This document shows positions 1-7,047 of a stretch of 9,297 nucleotides of DNA, piece after piece. Every line of letters starts with the position of its first letter. The stretch's first letter is position 1. Location: positions 1-9,297 of the forward strand of contig CADCPG010000006.1 of assembly GCA_902803255.1 (NCBI GenBank). Direction: 5' to 3'. Source of the DNA: an uncultured Ruminococcus sp. (GTDB lineage: Bacteria; Bacillota; Clostridia; Oscillospirales; CAG-272). Under the pieces are notes generated by a model. It did not search any database. It saw only the letters and a program-made list of their open reading frames with translations, and was not told the DNA's origin. Position numbers and translations under genes: made by a program.

Positions 1-124
1 TTTCCGACGTCTGCGGAGCCTCCGTCGGCTCCGGCGCGCCGCCCGAACAAGAGAAGAGCATCAAAGCGGCCAGCAGTACCGAAATCGCCGCGGAGGCCGC
101 GGAAACGCGTCTGCCGGTGTTCAC
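1..124 (-). CDS. Lipoprotein, N-terminal part only (cut by window edge)
   Basis: This open frame starts with GTG at 122-124 and runs off the left edge after 41 codons. The GTG overlaps the TGA stop of the upstream phosphodiesterase gene (GTGA, 4-nt overlap), and an AAGGAAG-type ribosome site lies about 10 nt upstream. The visible protein has two arginines (5-6), a hydrophobic stretch (about 9-24) and a lipobox LFSC with the lipidation cysteine at residue 26. After it comes SGGAPEPTEAPQTSE, a Pro/Glu/Thr-rich linker. This is the layout of a type II (lipoprotein) signal peptide; the mature protein would be anchored to the outer face of the membrane. Such starts are common in solute-binding proteins of ABC importers in Clostridia, but the functional domain lies outside the window, so no function is assigned. 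Confidence 0.8.
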   Translation of the reverse strand, partial: MNTGRRVSAASAAISVLLAALMLFSCSGGAPEPTEAPQTSE

Positions 125-894
125 GCCTGACCGGCTTCCTTCAGGGCCTCGAGCATGACATCGGGGTGGTTCGTGATGATTGCGTCGACGCCGAGCTTCG
201 CGAACATCTTCGCGCGCTCCGGGTCCTCGATGTCCCACGGATGCACCCTGATGCCGAGCTCGTGGCACCTGTCGACGTAGCCCTCGTAGAGAAGGATCTG
301 CGGCGAGCGGGGATGGACGGCCTTCGCGGGTATGTTCGCGGCGTAGTCCCACGGCTTTATCATGTTGAAGCTGTAGAGCGGAGCGACGAACGCCGACGGA
401 TCGACGCGGAGCATCCTTGCGAGCTGCTCGTGGTCGAACGAGGAGTAGATCACTCCGTCGTCCATGCGGTGCGCCCTTACGCACTCGAAGAGCGCGGCCG
501 GCATGAGGGGGTCGGCAGACTTGATCTCGATGTTGAGCAGCATTCCGGTGCGGCGGCAGAGATCGAGCAGATCGTCGAGCCGCGGGATGCGGGTCTTTTT
601 GAATTCGGCGCCTGTCTTGATACCGGCGTCGAAGACGCTCAGTTCCTCGGCCGTGTAGTCGGTGATCAGGCCCTGCCCGTTCGTCGTACGGTCGAGTTTG
701 GCGTCGTGAAGTATCATTATCTTTCCGTCTTTCGAGAAATGGACGTCGGTCTCGACTCCGTCGGCATGCATCTGCGCCGCGAGTTCGAACGACGGCATCG
801 TGTTCTCGGGTGCATAGGCACCGGGCATCCCGGAAAGAGCGCCGCAGGCGCCTCTGTGTCCGAGTATGAGTGTTCTTTCGGTAAGTGTCGGCAT
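121..894 (-). CDS. ugpQ: Glycerophosphodiester phosphodiesterase (GDPD family)
   Basis: A 257-residue protein of the GDPD TIM-barrel family, which hydrolyses glycerophosphodiesters from phospholipid turnover to sn-glycerol 3-phosphate and an alcohol. Family landmarks are visible: GHRG with H13-R14, PENT at 29-32, the metal-binding E48-T-D50, H63-D64, and NIEIK at 121-125 with E123. The C-terminal part has a late-barrel HPWDIEDPE segment and a DAIITNHPD end that are typical of bacterial UgpQ-like enzymes. There is no signal peptide, so it is probably cytoplasmic. The spacer between HRG and PENT is somewhat longer than usual. The start ATG at 892-894 lies 1 nt after the TAA of cysE and is preceded by AGAGGA within the end of cysE. 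Its stop overlaps the start of the lipoprotein gene. The family is clear; the exact substrate is not, and the symbol is given by family resemblance only. Confidence 0.93.
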   Translation of the reverse strand: MPTLTERTLILGHRGACGALSGMPGAYAPENTMPSFELAAQMHADGVETDVHFSKDGKIMILHDAKLDRTTNGQGLITDYTAEELSVFDAGIKTGAEFKKTRIPRLDDLLDLCRRTGMLLNIEIKSADPLMPAALFECVRAHRMDDGVIYSSFDHEQLARMLRVDPSAFVAPLYSFNMIKPWDYAANIPAKAVHPRSPQILLYEGYVDRCHELGIRVHPWDIEDPERAKMFAKLGVDAIITNHPDVMLEALKEAGQA

Positions 895-895
895 T

Positions 896-1888
896 TTAAT
901 CCTCTTCCTCCGTTTTTTTATCTTTCCCGGCGGCCGACAGCCTGTCGACCTCCGCGCTGAGCTTTTCTATCTTTGCCTCGAGTTCGGCCATCTGCTGCGC
1001 GACCGGATCTGGATCGTGCAGGTGGTCGAGTTCGCTGTCGATGACCTTCTCCGCGCCTTCTCCGACTCTGACGCCGCGGCGCCGGACTACCTTCGCCGGA
1101 ATTCCGACGGCGGTGCTGCAGTCGGGTATCTCCTTGAGCACGACGGCCCCAGCGGCGATCTTTACGTTGTCGCCGATCTTTATAGGCCCCAGTACCTTGG
1201 CGCCGGCTCCGACCATGACGTTGTCTCCGAGGGTCGGGTGACGCTTTCCGACGTCCTTCCCGGTGCCGCCGAGCGTGACGCCCTGGTAGAGCGTGCAGTT
1301 GTCGCCGATGACGGTCGTCTCTCCTATGACCACGCCCATTCCGTGGTCGATGAACAGCCCGTTGCCGATCTCGGCTCCGGGGTGGATCTCGATGCCGGTG
1401 AAAAAGCGGGCGAGCTGGCTCACCGCCCTGGCCGAAAAATAATGCTTTCCGAGGTAGAGCCTGTGCGCGATGCGGTAGGCGAGTATCGCGTGGAATCCCG
1501 AATAGAGGAGCATGACCTCGGCCGTGCCTCTGGCAGCCGGGTCGCGCTGCCTGACCGCGGCTATGTCCTCCCTTATCTCGCGCTCGACTGTCTTTATGAG
1601 GTTTTCGCGTCCTCCGGGCTCCGGACCGTTTGTTTTTCCGGACGCGCCTCCGGATGGCCTGCCTTCGCACTTGTGTCTGCCGGAGCATGTCCCGTCGCCG
1701 CGTGCACTGCCGCCGGATCTTCCGTCATCACCCCGCAGCTTTTCCGCGAAGAATTCCGAAAGGATCTTTTCCGCCTTCGCCGCTGCCGCCCCGGCGGCGG
1801 TCGCGGCGGAATCCATGAGCTTTACGGGAAATCTGAGTTCGAACTCCCGTACCTCTCCCGTCCTGTGATCTTCTATTACAAATTTCAT
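896..1888 (-). CDS. cysE: Serine O-acetyltransferase with N-terminal extension
   Basis: CysE transfers acetyl from acetyl-CoA to L-serine, giving O-acetylserine for cysteine synthesis. The family-like part begins near residue 97 ([16 protein letters not shown], then RDPAAR at 115-120) and resembles the short Bacillus-type enzyme. A helical N-domain is followed by a left-handed beta-helix of hexapeptide repeats (about 167-265), with E167-I-H169, D181-H182 (catalytic His), the GGTGK loop (207-211) and RHP (H217). The C-terminus has the DPDPV element (292-296) and a short coiled coil (298-318). Residues 1-96 are extra: a beta/helix-like segment (1-52), then a Gly/Ser/Arg-rich linker (53-95). The ATG overlaps the stop of the membrane-protein gene (ATGA), which supports the long form. 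An internal GGAGGA lies just before the classical CysE start. The CysE assignment is firm; the role of the extension is unknown. Confidence 0.95.
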   Translation of the reverse strand: MKFVIEDHRTGEVREFELRFPVKLMDSAATAAGAAAAKAEKILSEFFAEKLRGDDGRSGGSARGDGTCSGRHKCEGRPSGGASGKTNGPEPGGRENLIKTVEREIREDIAAVRQRDPAARGTAEVMLLYSGFHAILAYRIAHRLYLGKHYFSARAVSQLARFFTGIEIHPGAEIGNGLFIDHGMGVVIGETTVIGDNCTLYQGVTLGGTGKDVGKRHPTLGDNVMVGAGAKVLGPIKIGDNVKIAAGAVVLKEIPDCSTAVGIPAKVVRRRGVRVGEGAEKVIDSELDHLHDPDPVAQQMAELEAKIEKLSAEVDRLSAAGKDKKTEEED

Positions 1889-2661
1889 TGGAGCGCCTTC
1901 CTGTCGCGCGATGACAGCCTGTATTCGTCGAGGTCGTACGCGCTGCTGTAGATGCAGAGCTTTCCGTACGGGCGCTCGAAGTAGTTCACGTCGCCCGTGT
2001 AGTAGACGTCGAAATATACCGACGTCACTCCGGAGAGGTCGGGTATCCCTTCGAAGGAGATGCGTCGGAAACAGTAGCGGTTCTTCTTTGCGGAAGTGAC
2101 GGCGGAGGGGCTGATCCTCAGCGTCTTTCCGTCGTTCGTCTCGACGCGCAGGGTCACGTCGTACCAGTCTCCGTCGGGATCGGGCCGTTCGGACAGCGAA
2201 TAGTCCTCGGCCAGATGGTCGAGCGTGCTGAGGTTGTATCTGAAGATGACCTGCGCCTGCCCGGCAGTCGGGAAAAGGACCTGGTCGGTAAGCGCGAAGT
2301 AGCCGTAGTTGCCGGGGAATCCCGTCTCGGTGTCGGCGTCCTCGTCTGTGATGTTGGTGCGGGAGTTTTCCTGCTGGTGAGCCGCGAAGAGAACGTCCCG
2401 GCCGGGCTGCGCGGCTTCCTTGTCAGCCAGATAGGCCGAATACGCCGCCTTCAGCTCCGGGTTCGGAGTCACTGCCTTCAGCTCTGACGGATTCCCGGAT
2501 GAGAAGAGCCGCCAGAGCAGAAGAGCGTTCATGAGTATGATAAGTGTCCAGAAGACTATTTTGACAGCGTTTCCGAGGATCTTTGCCCACAACGGTCTCG
2601 GGGGAGCCTCAACGCCTTCTTCGGACGAATAATCGTCGGGATCGTTGAAAAGATCTGCCAA
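1885..2661 (-). CDS. Unrecognised one-pass membrane protein
   Basis: A 258-residue protein that I do not recognise. It has an acidic N-terminus (1-18), a short basic/proline segment, one strong membrane helix (about 31-51) and an extracytoplasmic domain of about 205 residues. By the positive-inside pattern it is probably type II (N-in, C-out). The outer domain is rich in aromatic and acidic residues (for example [15 protein letters not shown] at 216-230) and looks like a beta-rich fold. The start is TTG at 2659-2661, preceded by AAAGGCGG at 2670-2677 with about 8 nt spacing. No in-frame ATG lies upstream, and the first downstream ATG would cut into the membrane helix. A good promoter lies at 2715-2743. 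The gene overlaps cysE by 4 nt (ATGA), so the two are probably translated together. The coding call is secure; the function is unknown. Confidence 0.85.
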   Translation of the reverse strand: MADLFNDPDDYSSEEGVEAPPRPLWAKILGNAVKIVFWTLIILMNALLLWRLFSSGNPSELKAVTPNPELKAAYSAYLADKEAAQPGRDVLFAAHQQENSRTNITDEDADTETGFPGNYGYFALTDQVLFPTAGQAQVIFRYNLSTLDHLAEDYSLSERPDPDGDWYDVTLRVETNDGKTLRISPSAVTSAKKNRYCFRRISFEGIPDLSGVTSVYFDVYYTGDVNYFERPYGKLCIYSSAYDLDEYRLSSRDRKALQ

Positions 2662-2668
2662 AACACAG

Positions 2669-2677
2669 CCCGCCTTT
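2669..2677 (-). promoter_or_regulatory. Ribosome binding site deciding a TTG start
   Basis: The minus strand reads AAAGGCGGG here, followed by 7 nt and TTG. With no in-frame ATG or GTG between the promoter and this codon, it is the best support for TTG initiation of the membrane-protein gene. Confidence 0.65.
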
Positions 2678-2714
2678 CGTAGGTCGGTAACGGCGGAGCG
2701 CCGGTATCACTTAT

Positions 2715-2743
2715 ATTTTAATATGATTTGAAATAAAAGTCAA
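2715..2743 (-). promoter_or_regulatory. SigA-type promoter for the membrane protein-cysE-GDPD unit
   Basis: The minus strand has TTGACT (2743-2738), a 17-bp spacer, then TAAAAT (2720-2715). Each hexamer matches the sigma70/sigmaA consensus at five of six bases with optimal spacing. The region is strikingly AT-rich in an otherwise GC-rich window. Transcription would start near 2708, leaving a leader of about 47 nt before the TTG start; that is too short for a T-box or a large riboswitch. The TGA stop of the last pilus gene (2742-2740) lies inside the -35 hexamer, so the two units abut without a spacer. Confidence 0.78.
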
Positions 2744-3360
2744 GAGTATTTGTTTACGAACCTCCCTTTGACCCTGACCGGCACCCTGGCCTCAAACAGC
2801 GTGCGGCCCGCGAAGCGCACCGGAAAGATCACTTCGAATTCCGCCGCCGGCCTCAGGTGGCCGCTGCCGTCGAGCGACAGCCGGGGCTTCGTCACGGCAA
2901 ACTCCTCCGTACTCTCTCCTCCTCCACCTCCACCTCCTCCTTCCGGATCGTAACTTCTCTTCACGAATACGTCTCTGTCCGCGTTTTCTTCGAGAGACGA
3001 GAACTGCGCGGCGAAAAGCCTCGCAAAGATCTCGGGATCGGGCTCCCTGATAAGGTCGCTCCCGTCGTCGAGTTCGCCGTAGATCACCACGGATTCGTGG
3101 ATCACACAGCCGTCGAGGGCCGACACGGCGCGGCGCTTCACCGCCCTTACGGTCGACATCATTTCGGCAAAGAAGAGGACGCCGGAGAGCAGCATGCATA
3201 AAAGGATCAGCGAGACCGCGGTCTTCACGTATGCGTTTCCCTCCTCGCCGCGCAGGAGCGGCGGGAAGGATCTTTTTTTACTGTCCGCTCCGGGCGTCAC
3301 GGTCCCGATGCCGTACGCGTCCGGCGCCGCCCGTCCCGGTTCAAATGCGCCCGACGTCAT
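2740..3360 (-). CDS. TadE-like pseudopilin candidate with poly-glycine loop
   Basis: A 206-residue protein, the last gene of the pilus operon. I place the start at ATG 3358-3360 because it overlaps the stop of the preceding TadE-like gene (ATGA, 4 nt). A frame open further upstream lies entirely inside that gene and is unlikely to be used. Residues 1-40 form a hydrophilic leader with basic residues. GEEGNAYVKTAV (38-49) leads into a hydrophobic helix (47-67), and the rest is presumably outside the membrane. The motif matches those in the pilin and in the other TadE-like protein, suggesting prepilin-peptidase processing after G41 and assembly into or at the pilus base. A run of eight glycines interrupts the outer domain (about residues 141-148). 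The C-terminus looks beta-rich with many basic residues. Assignment rests on topology, motif and position; overall similarity to classic TadE/TadF is weak. Confidence 0.7.
   Translation of the reverse strand: MTSGAFEPGRAAPDAYGIGTVTPGADSKKRSFPPLLRGEEGNAYVKTAVSLILLCMLLSGVLFFAEMMSTVRAVKRRAVSALDGCVIHESVVIYGELDDGSDLIREPDPEIFARLFAAQFSSLEENADRDVFVKRSYDPEGGGGGGGGESTEEFAVTKPRLSLDGSGHLRPAAEFEVIFPVRFAGRTLFEARVPVRVKGRFVNKYS
2917..2940 (-). repeat. GGA/GGT triplet run encoding eight glycines
   Basis: Eight consecutive glycine codons (GGA, with two GGT) lie in the last pilus gene, flanked by GAA before and GAG after. The tract is a near-perfect trinucleotide repeat, and because the unit is three bases, slippage would lengthen or shorten the glycine linker without shifting the frame. 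Confidence 0.85.
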
Positions 3361-3833
3361 GATTTCCAGTATCTCTCGGATATCCCCGACGTCACCGATC
3401 TCAGGGTGACCGGTATGTCGACTATCCCCGTCCCGCCGAATCCGGCGGAATATGTCACTGTCAGCTTTATCGTTTCCCCGTACTGGACGCGGCCGCCGGA
3501 CCCGATGAACTCGGATCCCTCGAAACTCCATGATATGTCGCCGCTGTCGAATCCCAGTTCGGTACAGAGCTCGGCCGCGCGTTCTTTTACGGCACCGTCG
3601 GTCCGGCCGTCGGCCGCAGCCGCCGCCATCAGTTCGGCGCCGAAGTAGTCGATGTCCTGCTTCAGGGTGAAAAACGAGAAGATATTGACGGCAAATACCA
3701 GGGCGATAAGTATTACGAAGGCGGAGATCACGGTCTCGACGTACGCGATGTCGCCCTCATCTCCGCGGAAAAGATGTCCCGCCCCCCGTGGCGGCACCCG
3801 GGAAACGTATGACACGGGACGGCCGTTTTTCAT
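3357..3833 (-). CDS. TadE-like pseudopilin (minor pilin candidate)
   Basis: A 158-residue protein with a 27-residue basic leader, then GDEGDIAYVETVISAF (24-39) and a hydrophobic helix (about 34-55), followed by an extracellular domain of about 100 residues with beta-rich segments. This is the layout of TadE-type pseudopilins: a cytoplasmic leader ending in Gly, a Glu just inside the hydrophobic stretch, and a globular C-terminal part. If cut after G27, the Glu (E33) is at +6 rather than the usual +5. I think it belongs to the TadE-like families seen beside Clostridial Tad loci (DUF4320-like, from memory). The ATG (3831-3833) overlaps the stop of the TadC-like gene, and its own stop overlaps the next start (both ATGA), so it is translated with its neighbours. 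Likely a minor pilin or assembly factor of the pilus. Confidence 0.78.
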   Translation of the reverse strand: MKNGRPVSYVSRVPPRGAGHLFRGDEGDIAYVETVISAFVILIALVFAVNIFSFFTLKQDIDYFGAELMAAAAADGRTDGAVKERAAELCTELGFDSGDISWSFEGSEFIGSGGRVQYGETIKLTVTYSAGFGGTGIVDIPVTLRSVTSGISERYWKS

Positions 3834-4729
3834 CCGAAGATCACCCCCAGCGAGCGCATCAGTTCTCCGCCGATCACCACCGCGTAGATCAGCATGACGC
3901 AGAGCAGCAGTATGAACGACAGCCGGTTGATCTTCGACGGCATCTCCTTCGCCTTTCTCATCAGCAGCTGCCGCTGATAGTCGGCGAGCCTCGACGACAG
4001 ATTCGTCCAGTATCCCACCGGGTCGTTCCCGTCCATCACCGCTATGAGACCTCTCGTCACGTCGGACAGCATCGTGCTGCCCACTCTCGACTCGAACCTC
4101 GCGAGCGCAGCTCTGGCGTTTCCGGACTGCATGTCCGCGATCGTCACGCCAAGCTCCCGGGCCATGTCGGGTCCGGCGTTCCTGCGGTAGGAAGTCAGCA
4201 CCGCCAGAACGTCGCGTGTGCGCCCCAGCATGTTCTCTATCCTCGAGACGAACATCGGAAGCTCATACTCGACCGCCTCCCTGTGCGCCGCGTTGAGCTT
4301 TGACGGCCCGTCGTACGCCGCCGTGTATACCGAAACTGCCGCCAGCGCCGTCAGCAGCAGCGACGGCGGAAATAACAGCACGAGCGGGAGCGTCGCGATT
4401 CCCGCGAGCCCTCCCTTGACGATGCAGTTGGCCACGTGTTTTTCGGGAGAGATCTTGAGATCGGCGGCCGTCAGTTCGGTCTCGAGCCGCATCCGCCTCG
4501 ATTCGTTGATCCTCACTTTCTTAGAGATCCAGTCTGCGAGGTTCTCGAGCAGCAGGTCTGCCCTGCCGCTTCCCCTGCGTTTCCTCCGGGCGCGGTGCAC
4601 GAACGACGACAGCGCATGTGACGTCCGGAAGTAGGGGACCCTGAATATGTCAAAGAGGATCAGCGCCGAGCCGGCGCCCCCCGCCAGCGCCGCGGCGGTC
4701 CGCAGCGCCGGAACGAGCATTCCGCTCAT
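3830..4729 (-). CDS. tadC: TadC-like inner-membrane platform protein (T2SS F domain)
   Basis: A 299-residue membrane protein with predicted helices at about 5-29, 103-120, 122-139 and 269-288. The cytoplasmic loop between helices 3 and 4 carries the type II secretion F-domain pattern: EYELPMFVSRIENML (154-168), a helical repeat region, and a second half up to residue 262. TadC pairs with TadB to form the platform in the membrane that couples the CpaF ATPase to pilin insertion. The basic segment RARRKRRGSGR (46-56) after helix 1 fits an inside loop. The ATG at 4727-4729 overlaps the TadB-like stop (ATGA), which fixes the start. The family is assigned from topology, length (TadC is usually near 300 residues) and gene order; which of the two F-domain proteins is B or C is judged mainly by order. 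Confidence 0.85.
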   Translation of the reverse strand: MSGMLVPALRTAAALAGGAGSALILFDIFRVPYFRTSHALSSFVHRARRKRRGSGRADLLLENLADWISKKVRINESRRMRLETELTAADLKISPEKHVANCIVKGGLAGIATLPLVLLFPPSLLLTALAAVSVYTAAYDGPSKLNAAHREAVEYELPMFVSRIENMLGRTRDVLAVLTSYRRNAGPDMARELGVTIADMQSGNARAALARFESRVGSTMLSDVTRGLIAVMDGNDPVGYWTNLSSRLADYQRQLLMRKAKEMPSKINRLSFILLLCVMLIYAVVIGGELMRSLGVIFG

Positions 4730-5703
4730 CTGTCATTCCCCCTCTCTTTTCCGTCCTTTCCGGCTCCTTCTCCGCGTGCCGACCTGTAGTCGATCGGCTT
4801 TGTGTATTTCCGCATGAACGCGGCCGTCACGATCACCGCGATCCCGCAGACCGCCGTGGCGATCTGACCGGCGGTAGTATGTATGAGCGCGTTGAACCAG
4901 TCGCGGTTGATGAGATACAGCAGCGGTACGTTCCCGGCGAGCAGCAGCACCATGATGCCGTATTCGCGCCGGCATGACGAGATGAGCGTGGTCATCTCGC
5001 TGTTTACCAGCCGGATCCCGGTCAGCTTGTTCACGACCGGGAGCAGCGTGTATTTGCACGAGGCGTCGTCCTGGCAGGCGACGAGCGTCTCGCACCACTC
5101 GTAAAAGACGATGTTGTCCACATCCGCGCACATGCTGCGTATGCACGCGGGAAGATTCGACGACAGCAGCGTCGCCCTGGTGACGAACGACGAAAAGATC
5201 TCCGCCACCGGAGGCTTGATGTTCGGCAGGTTCTGCCTCACCGACTCGACGATGTCCTCTGTCCTGATATAGGTGGAGGTGATGATCGACAGAGCCGTCT
5301 CAAGCTCCTCCTCCAGCCGCCTGTCGTAGGCCTCGATGCTCCCGTAGGCGGCGAAAAACGGAACGAAAGCGCCCGCCGCGGCAAGGACCGGCAGGATCCA
5401 CCAGTTTTTCATTATTATCGCGGCGACGGTCCCCGCTGAAGCGAGACCCATCGAGGCGAGGCATACGCGCCCGAATCCCGATTCCCTGCCCGAGCTCTCG
5501 AGCGCCTTTTTCACATGGATGATCCAGGCCGGGAAGCGTGGCCTCTTCTTCCGCTTCTGCGCGAAGAGCGCCCTCTCGCGAAGGCTCTCCTCGGGGGAGA
5601 ACAGAGACTCTATGTCGCCGGCAACACGCCCGGCGTTGAGGTCGAGCAGCAGCACAGTGCCGGCGGATAAAAAAACGAAGGACAGGACCGATATGTATAT
5701 CAT
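4726..5703 (-). CDS. tadB: TadB-like inner-membrane platform protein (T2SS F domain)
   Basis: A 325-residue membrane protein with helices at about 2-21, 78-98, 101-121, 248-266 and 277-297. The large cytoplasmic loop (122-247) begins with DRRLEEELETALSIITSTY (127-145), the hallmark start of a T2SS F domain. It should form the platform with the TadC-like protein and transmit ATPase motion to pilin extrusion. The start ATG (5701-5703) lies 9 nt after the cpaF stop, and the GAGGTGA ribosome site overlaps that stop codon, which indicates coupling. The C-terminal tail (301-325) is hydrophilic and charged. Oddity: five cysteines fall within 30 residues (C187, C192, C204, C210, C216), with another at C244, unusual for this cytoplasmic domain. 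The family call is sound; B versus C is by position and length. Confidence 0.86.
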   Translation of the reverse strand: MIYISVLSFVFLSAGTVLLLDLNAGRVAGDIESLFSPEESLRERALFAQKRKKRPRFPAWIIHVKKALESSGRESGFGRVCLASMGLASAGTVAAIIMKNWWILPVLAAAGAFVPFFAAYGSIEAYDRRLEEELETALSIITSTYIRTEDIVESVRQNLPNIKPPVAEIFSSFVTRATLLSSNLPACIRSMCADVDNIVFYEWCETLVACQDDASCKYTLLPVVNKLTGIRLVNSEMTTLISSCRREYGIMVLLLAGNVPLLYLINRDWFNALIHTTAGQIATAVCGIAVIVTAAFMRKYTKPIDYRSARGEGAGKDGKERGNDR

Positions 5704-5712
5704 CGCGTCACC

Positions 5713-7047
5713 TCATACGTCGAACGGGAACTGTGAGAGCAGTCCCGGGGGCGCCCCGTGCTCAGACAGCCGCTTTCTCAGTGAAGACGAAGCCGGATCC
5801 GCCGGGGCGAACCTGCCCCTTCCGCCGTCGGGGCTCAGTTCGTACCTGTAAAGACACCGGTACCGCCTCGTGCCGCCCGAGTAGTCCGACTGGCACTCGG
5901 TGATGTCCATGACCCTGCGGCTGTGCCCCTCCGGCCGGCCGCAGTATACCACGACCGGGAACGCCTCCGCCGCCTGGAGCATCGACGTCGAAAAATCGAT
6001 CGGAAATTTGCGCTGGCACAGCAGCGCGATGCGCGTGTGTGCGGCCTCTCCCGAGCCCGAGTGGACCGTCGAGACCACCGTATGTCCCGTCATCGCCGCC
6101 TCGACGGCAGCGTAGGCCTCGACGTCCCTCATCTCGCCTATGCAGACGATGTCGGGGTTGTACCGCAGCGACGCGACGACCAGGTCCTCCTGCCTTATGT
6201 TCTGCTTTTCGTTCTCCGACGGCCTGGATATCGTGTGAACGACGTTGTTCGTGACCCTGCCGTCGGGGCCCCTGCGGATCAGCGACAGCTCCCTCGCTCC
6301 CGACTCGATGGTGAATATCCTCTTGTCGGACGGCATGTCGCCGAGTATCGCGCCGAGCAGCGTCGTCTTGCCCGACGACGTCGCGCCGGCTATCACGAAT
6401 GACACTCCGTATCTCGCGAGAAGGCGCAGGAACGACACCATTTCGGCAGACGCCATACCGCTCCGGATTATCTCGGGCAGGCCGATCTCGGAATTGTGGA
6501 GGAGCCTTATCGAGACCGCGACTCCCCTGTCCTCGTCGATCAGCGGAGCCTTGACCGCCGTGACGCGGTTGTTTCCCGGGAGGTGGCCCTGGCTCAGCGG
6601 CATCGCGCTGTCGAGTATCATGCCCGAATGCCGGAGCAGACGCCTCACTATGTCCTCCGCGTGCGTCGGAGAGAAGAATCTCTCGGGCGACTTGACGATC
6701 CTGCCGTCGCGCAGGGTCAGGGCGATGTCGTCCCAGCCGTTGATGTTGATCTCCTCGATGTCGTCGGACTTCAGGTAGTCGGTAAGGATGCCGTATCCTG
6801 CCATCTCGTTGTAAAGGCGGTCGACGACCTGTTCGCGTCCCGCCCCGGGGATGTCGGCTCCGTTCTGCCTGATATACTGTTCGATGTATGACCGCAGCAG
6901 CTCGCCCGTCCCGGGATCCTCCCTCCCGCCGGCGGACGTCTGGGCGCCTTCGCGTATGAGCGACGGGCAGTATCTGGATATGTACTCCTGGACTCCGCTG
7001 AGGAGCGCAAAGAGCCTGTCCGTGTAATCAGAAGACATCGCCGCCAC
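5713..7047 (-). CDS. cpaF: CpaF/TadA-type pilus assembly ATPase
   Basis: The motor ATPase of the pilus, a hexameric VirB11/CpaF-family secretion ATPase on the cytoplasmic side of the platform. In 444 residues the N-domain (about 45-200) includes the ILTDYLKSDDIEEININGW segment (87-105) typical of the family. The catalytic domain has Walker A GATSSGKT (221-228), an Asp-box equivalent FTIESGAREL (245-254), the Walker B/Glu region NPDIVCIGEMRD (297-308, E305), and a His box TGHTVVSTVHSG (320-331). In the Asp box the usual ED pair reads ES. The start is GTG at 7045-7047: GGAGG at 7057-7061 lies 9 nt upstream, whereas the ATG at 7036-7038 would be 18 nt away. The gene overlaps the TadZ-like gene by 20 nt and is followed after 9 nt by the TadB-like gene. 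Confidence 0.95.
   Translation of the reverse strand: MAAMSSDYTDRLFALLSGVQEYISRYCPSLIREGAQTSAGGREDPGTGELLRSYIEQYIRQNGADIPGAGREQVVDRLYNEMAGYGILTDYLKSDDIEEININGWDDIALTLRDGRIVKSPERFFSPTHAEDIVRRLLRHSGMILDSAMPLSQGHLPGNNRVTAVKAPLIDEDRGVAVSIRLLHNSEIGLPEIIRSGMASAEMVSFLRLLARYGVSFVIAGATSSGKTTLLGAILGDMPSDKRIFTIESGARELSLIRRGPDGRVTNNVVHTISRPSENEKQNIRQEDLVVASLRYNPDIVCIGEMRDVEAYAAVEAAMTGHTVVSTVHSGSGEAAHTRIALLCQRKFPIDFSTSMLQAAEAFPVVVYCGRPEGHSRRVMDITECQSDYSGGTRRYRCLYRYELSPDGGRGRFAPADPASSSLRKRLSEHGAPPGLLSQFPFDV

Noticed and set aside
866..1951. Long open frame of 361 codons on the plus strand across cysE
   Set aside because: It is antisense to a clear CysE with all catalytic residues. Its translation has no recognisable motif, and such frames are expected from the GC-biased third positions.
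2691..2703. Small inverted repeat CGGCG-GAG-CGCCG in the leader of the membrane-protein gene
   Set aside because: Only five base pairs, no U-run, and common by chance in GC-rich DNA.
2662..2714. Riboswitch or T-box controlling the cysE unit
   Set aside because: The leader is only about 47 nt, too short for a T-box or SAM riboswitch, and no such motif is visible.
3361..3531. Upstream extension of the last pilus gene by 57 codons
   Set aside because: The extension is entirely within the preceding gene, has a shadow-like composition, and the ATGA overlap start at 3360 is far better.
5923..6402. Plus-strand frames inside cpaF
   Set aside because: They lie wholly within a gene with intact ATPase motifs and have no start signals.
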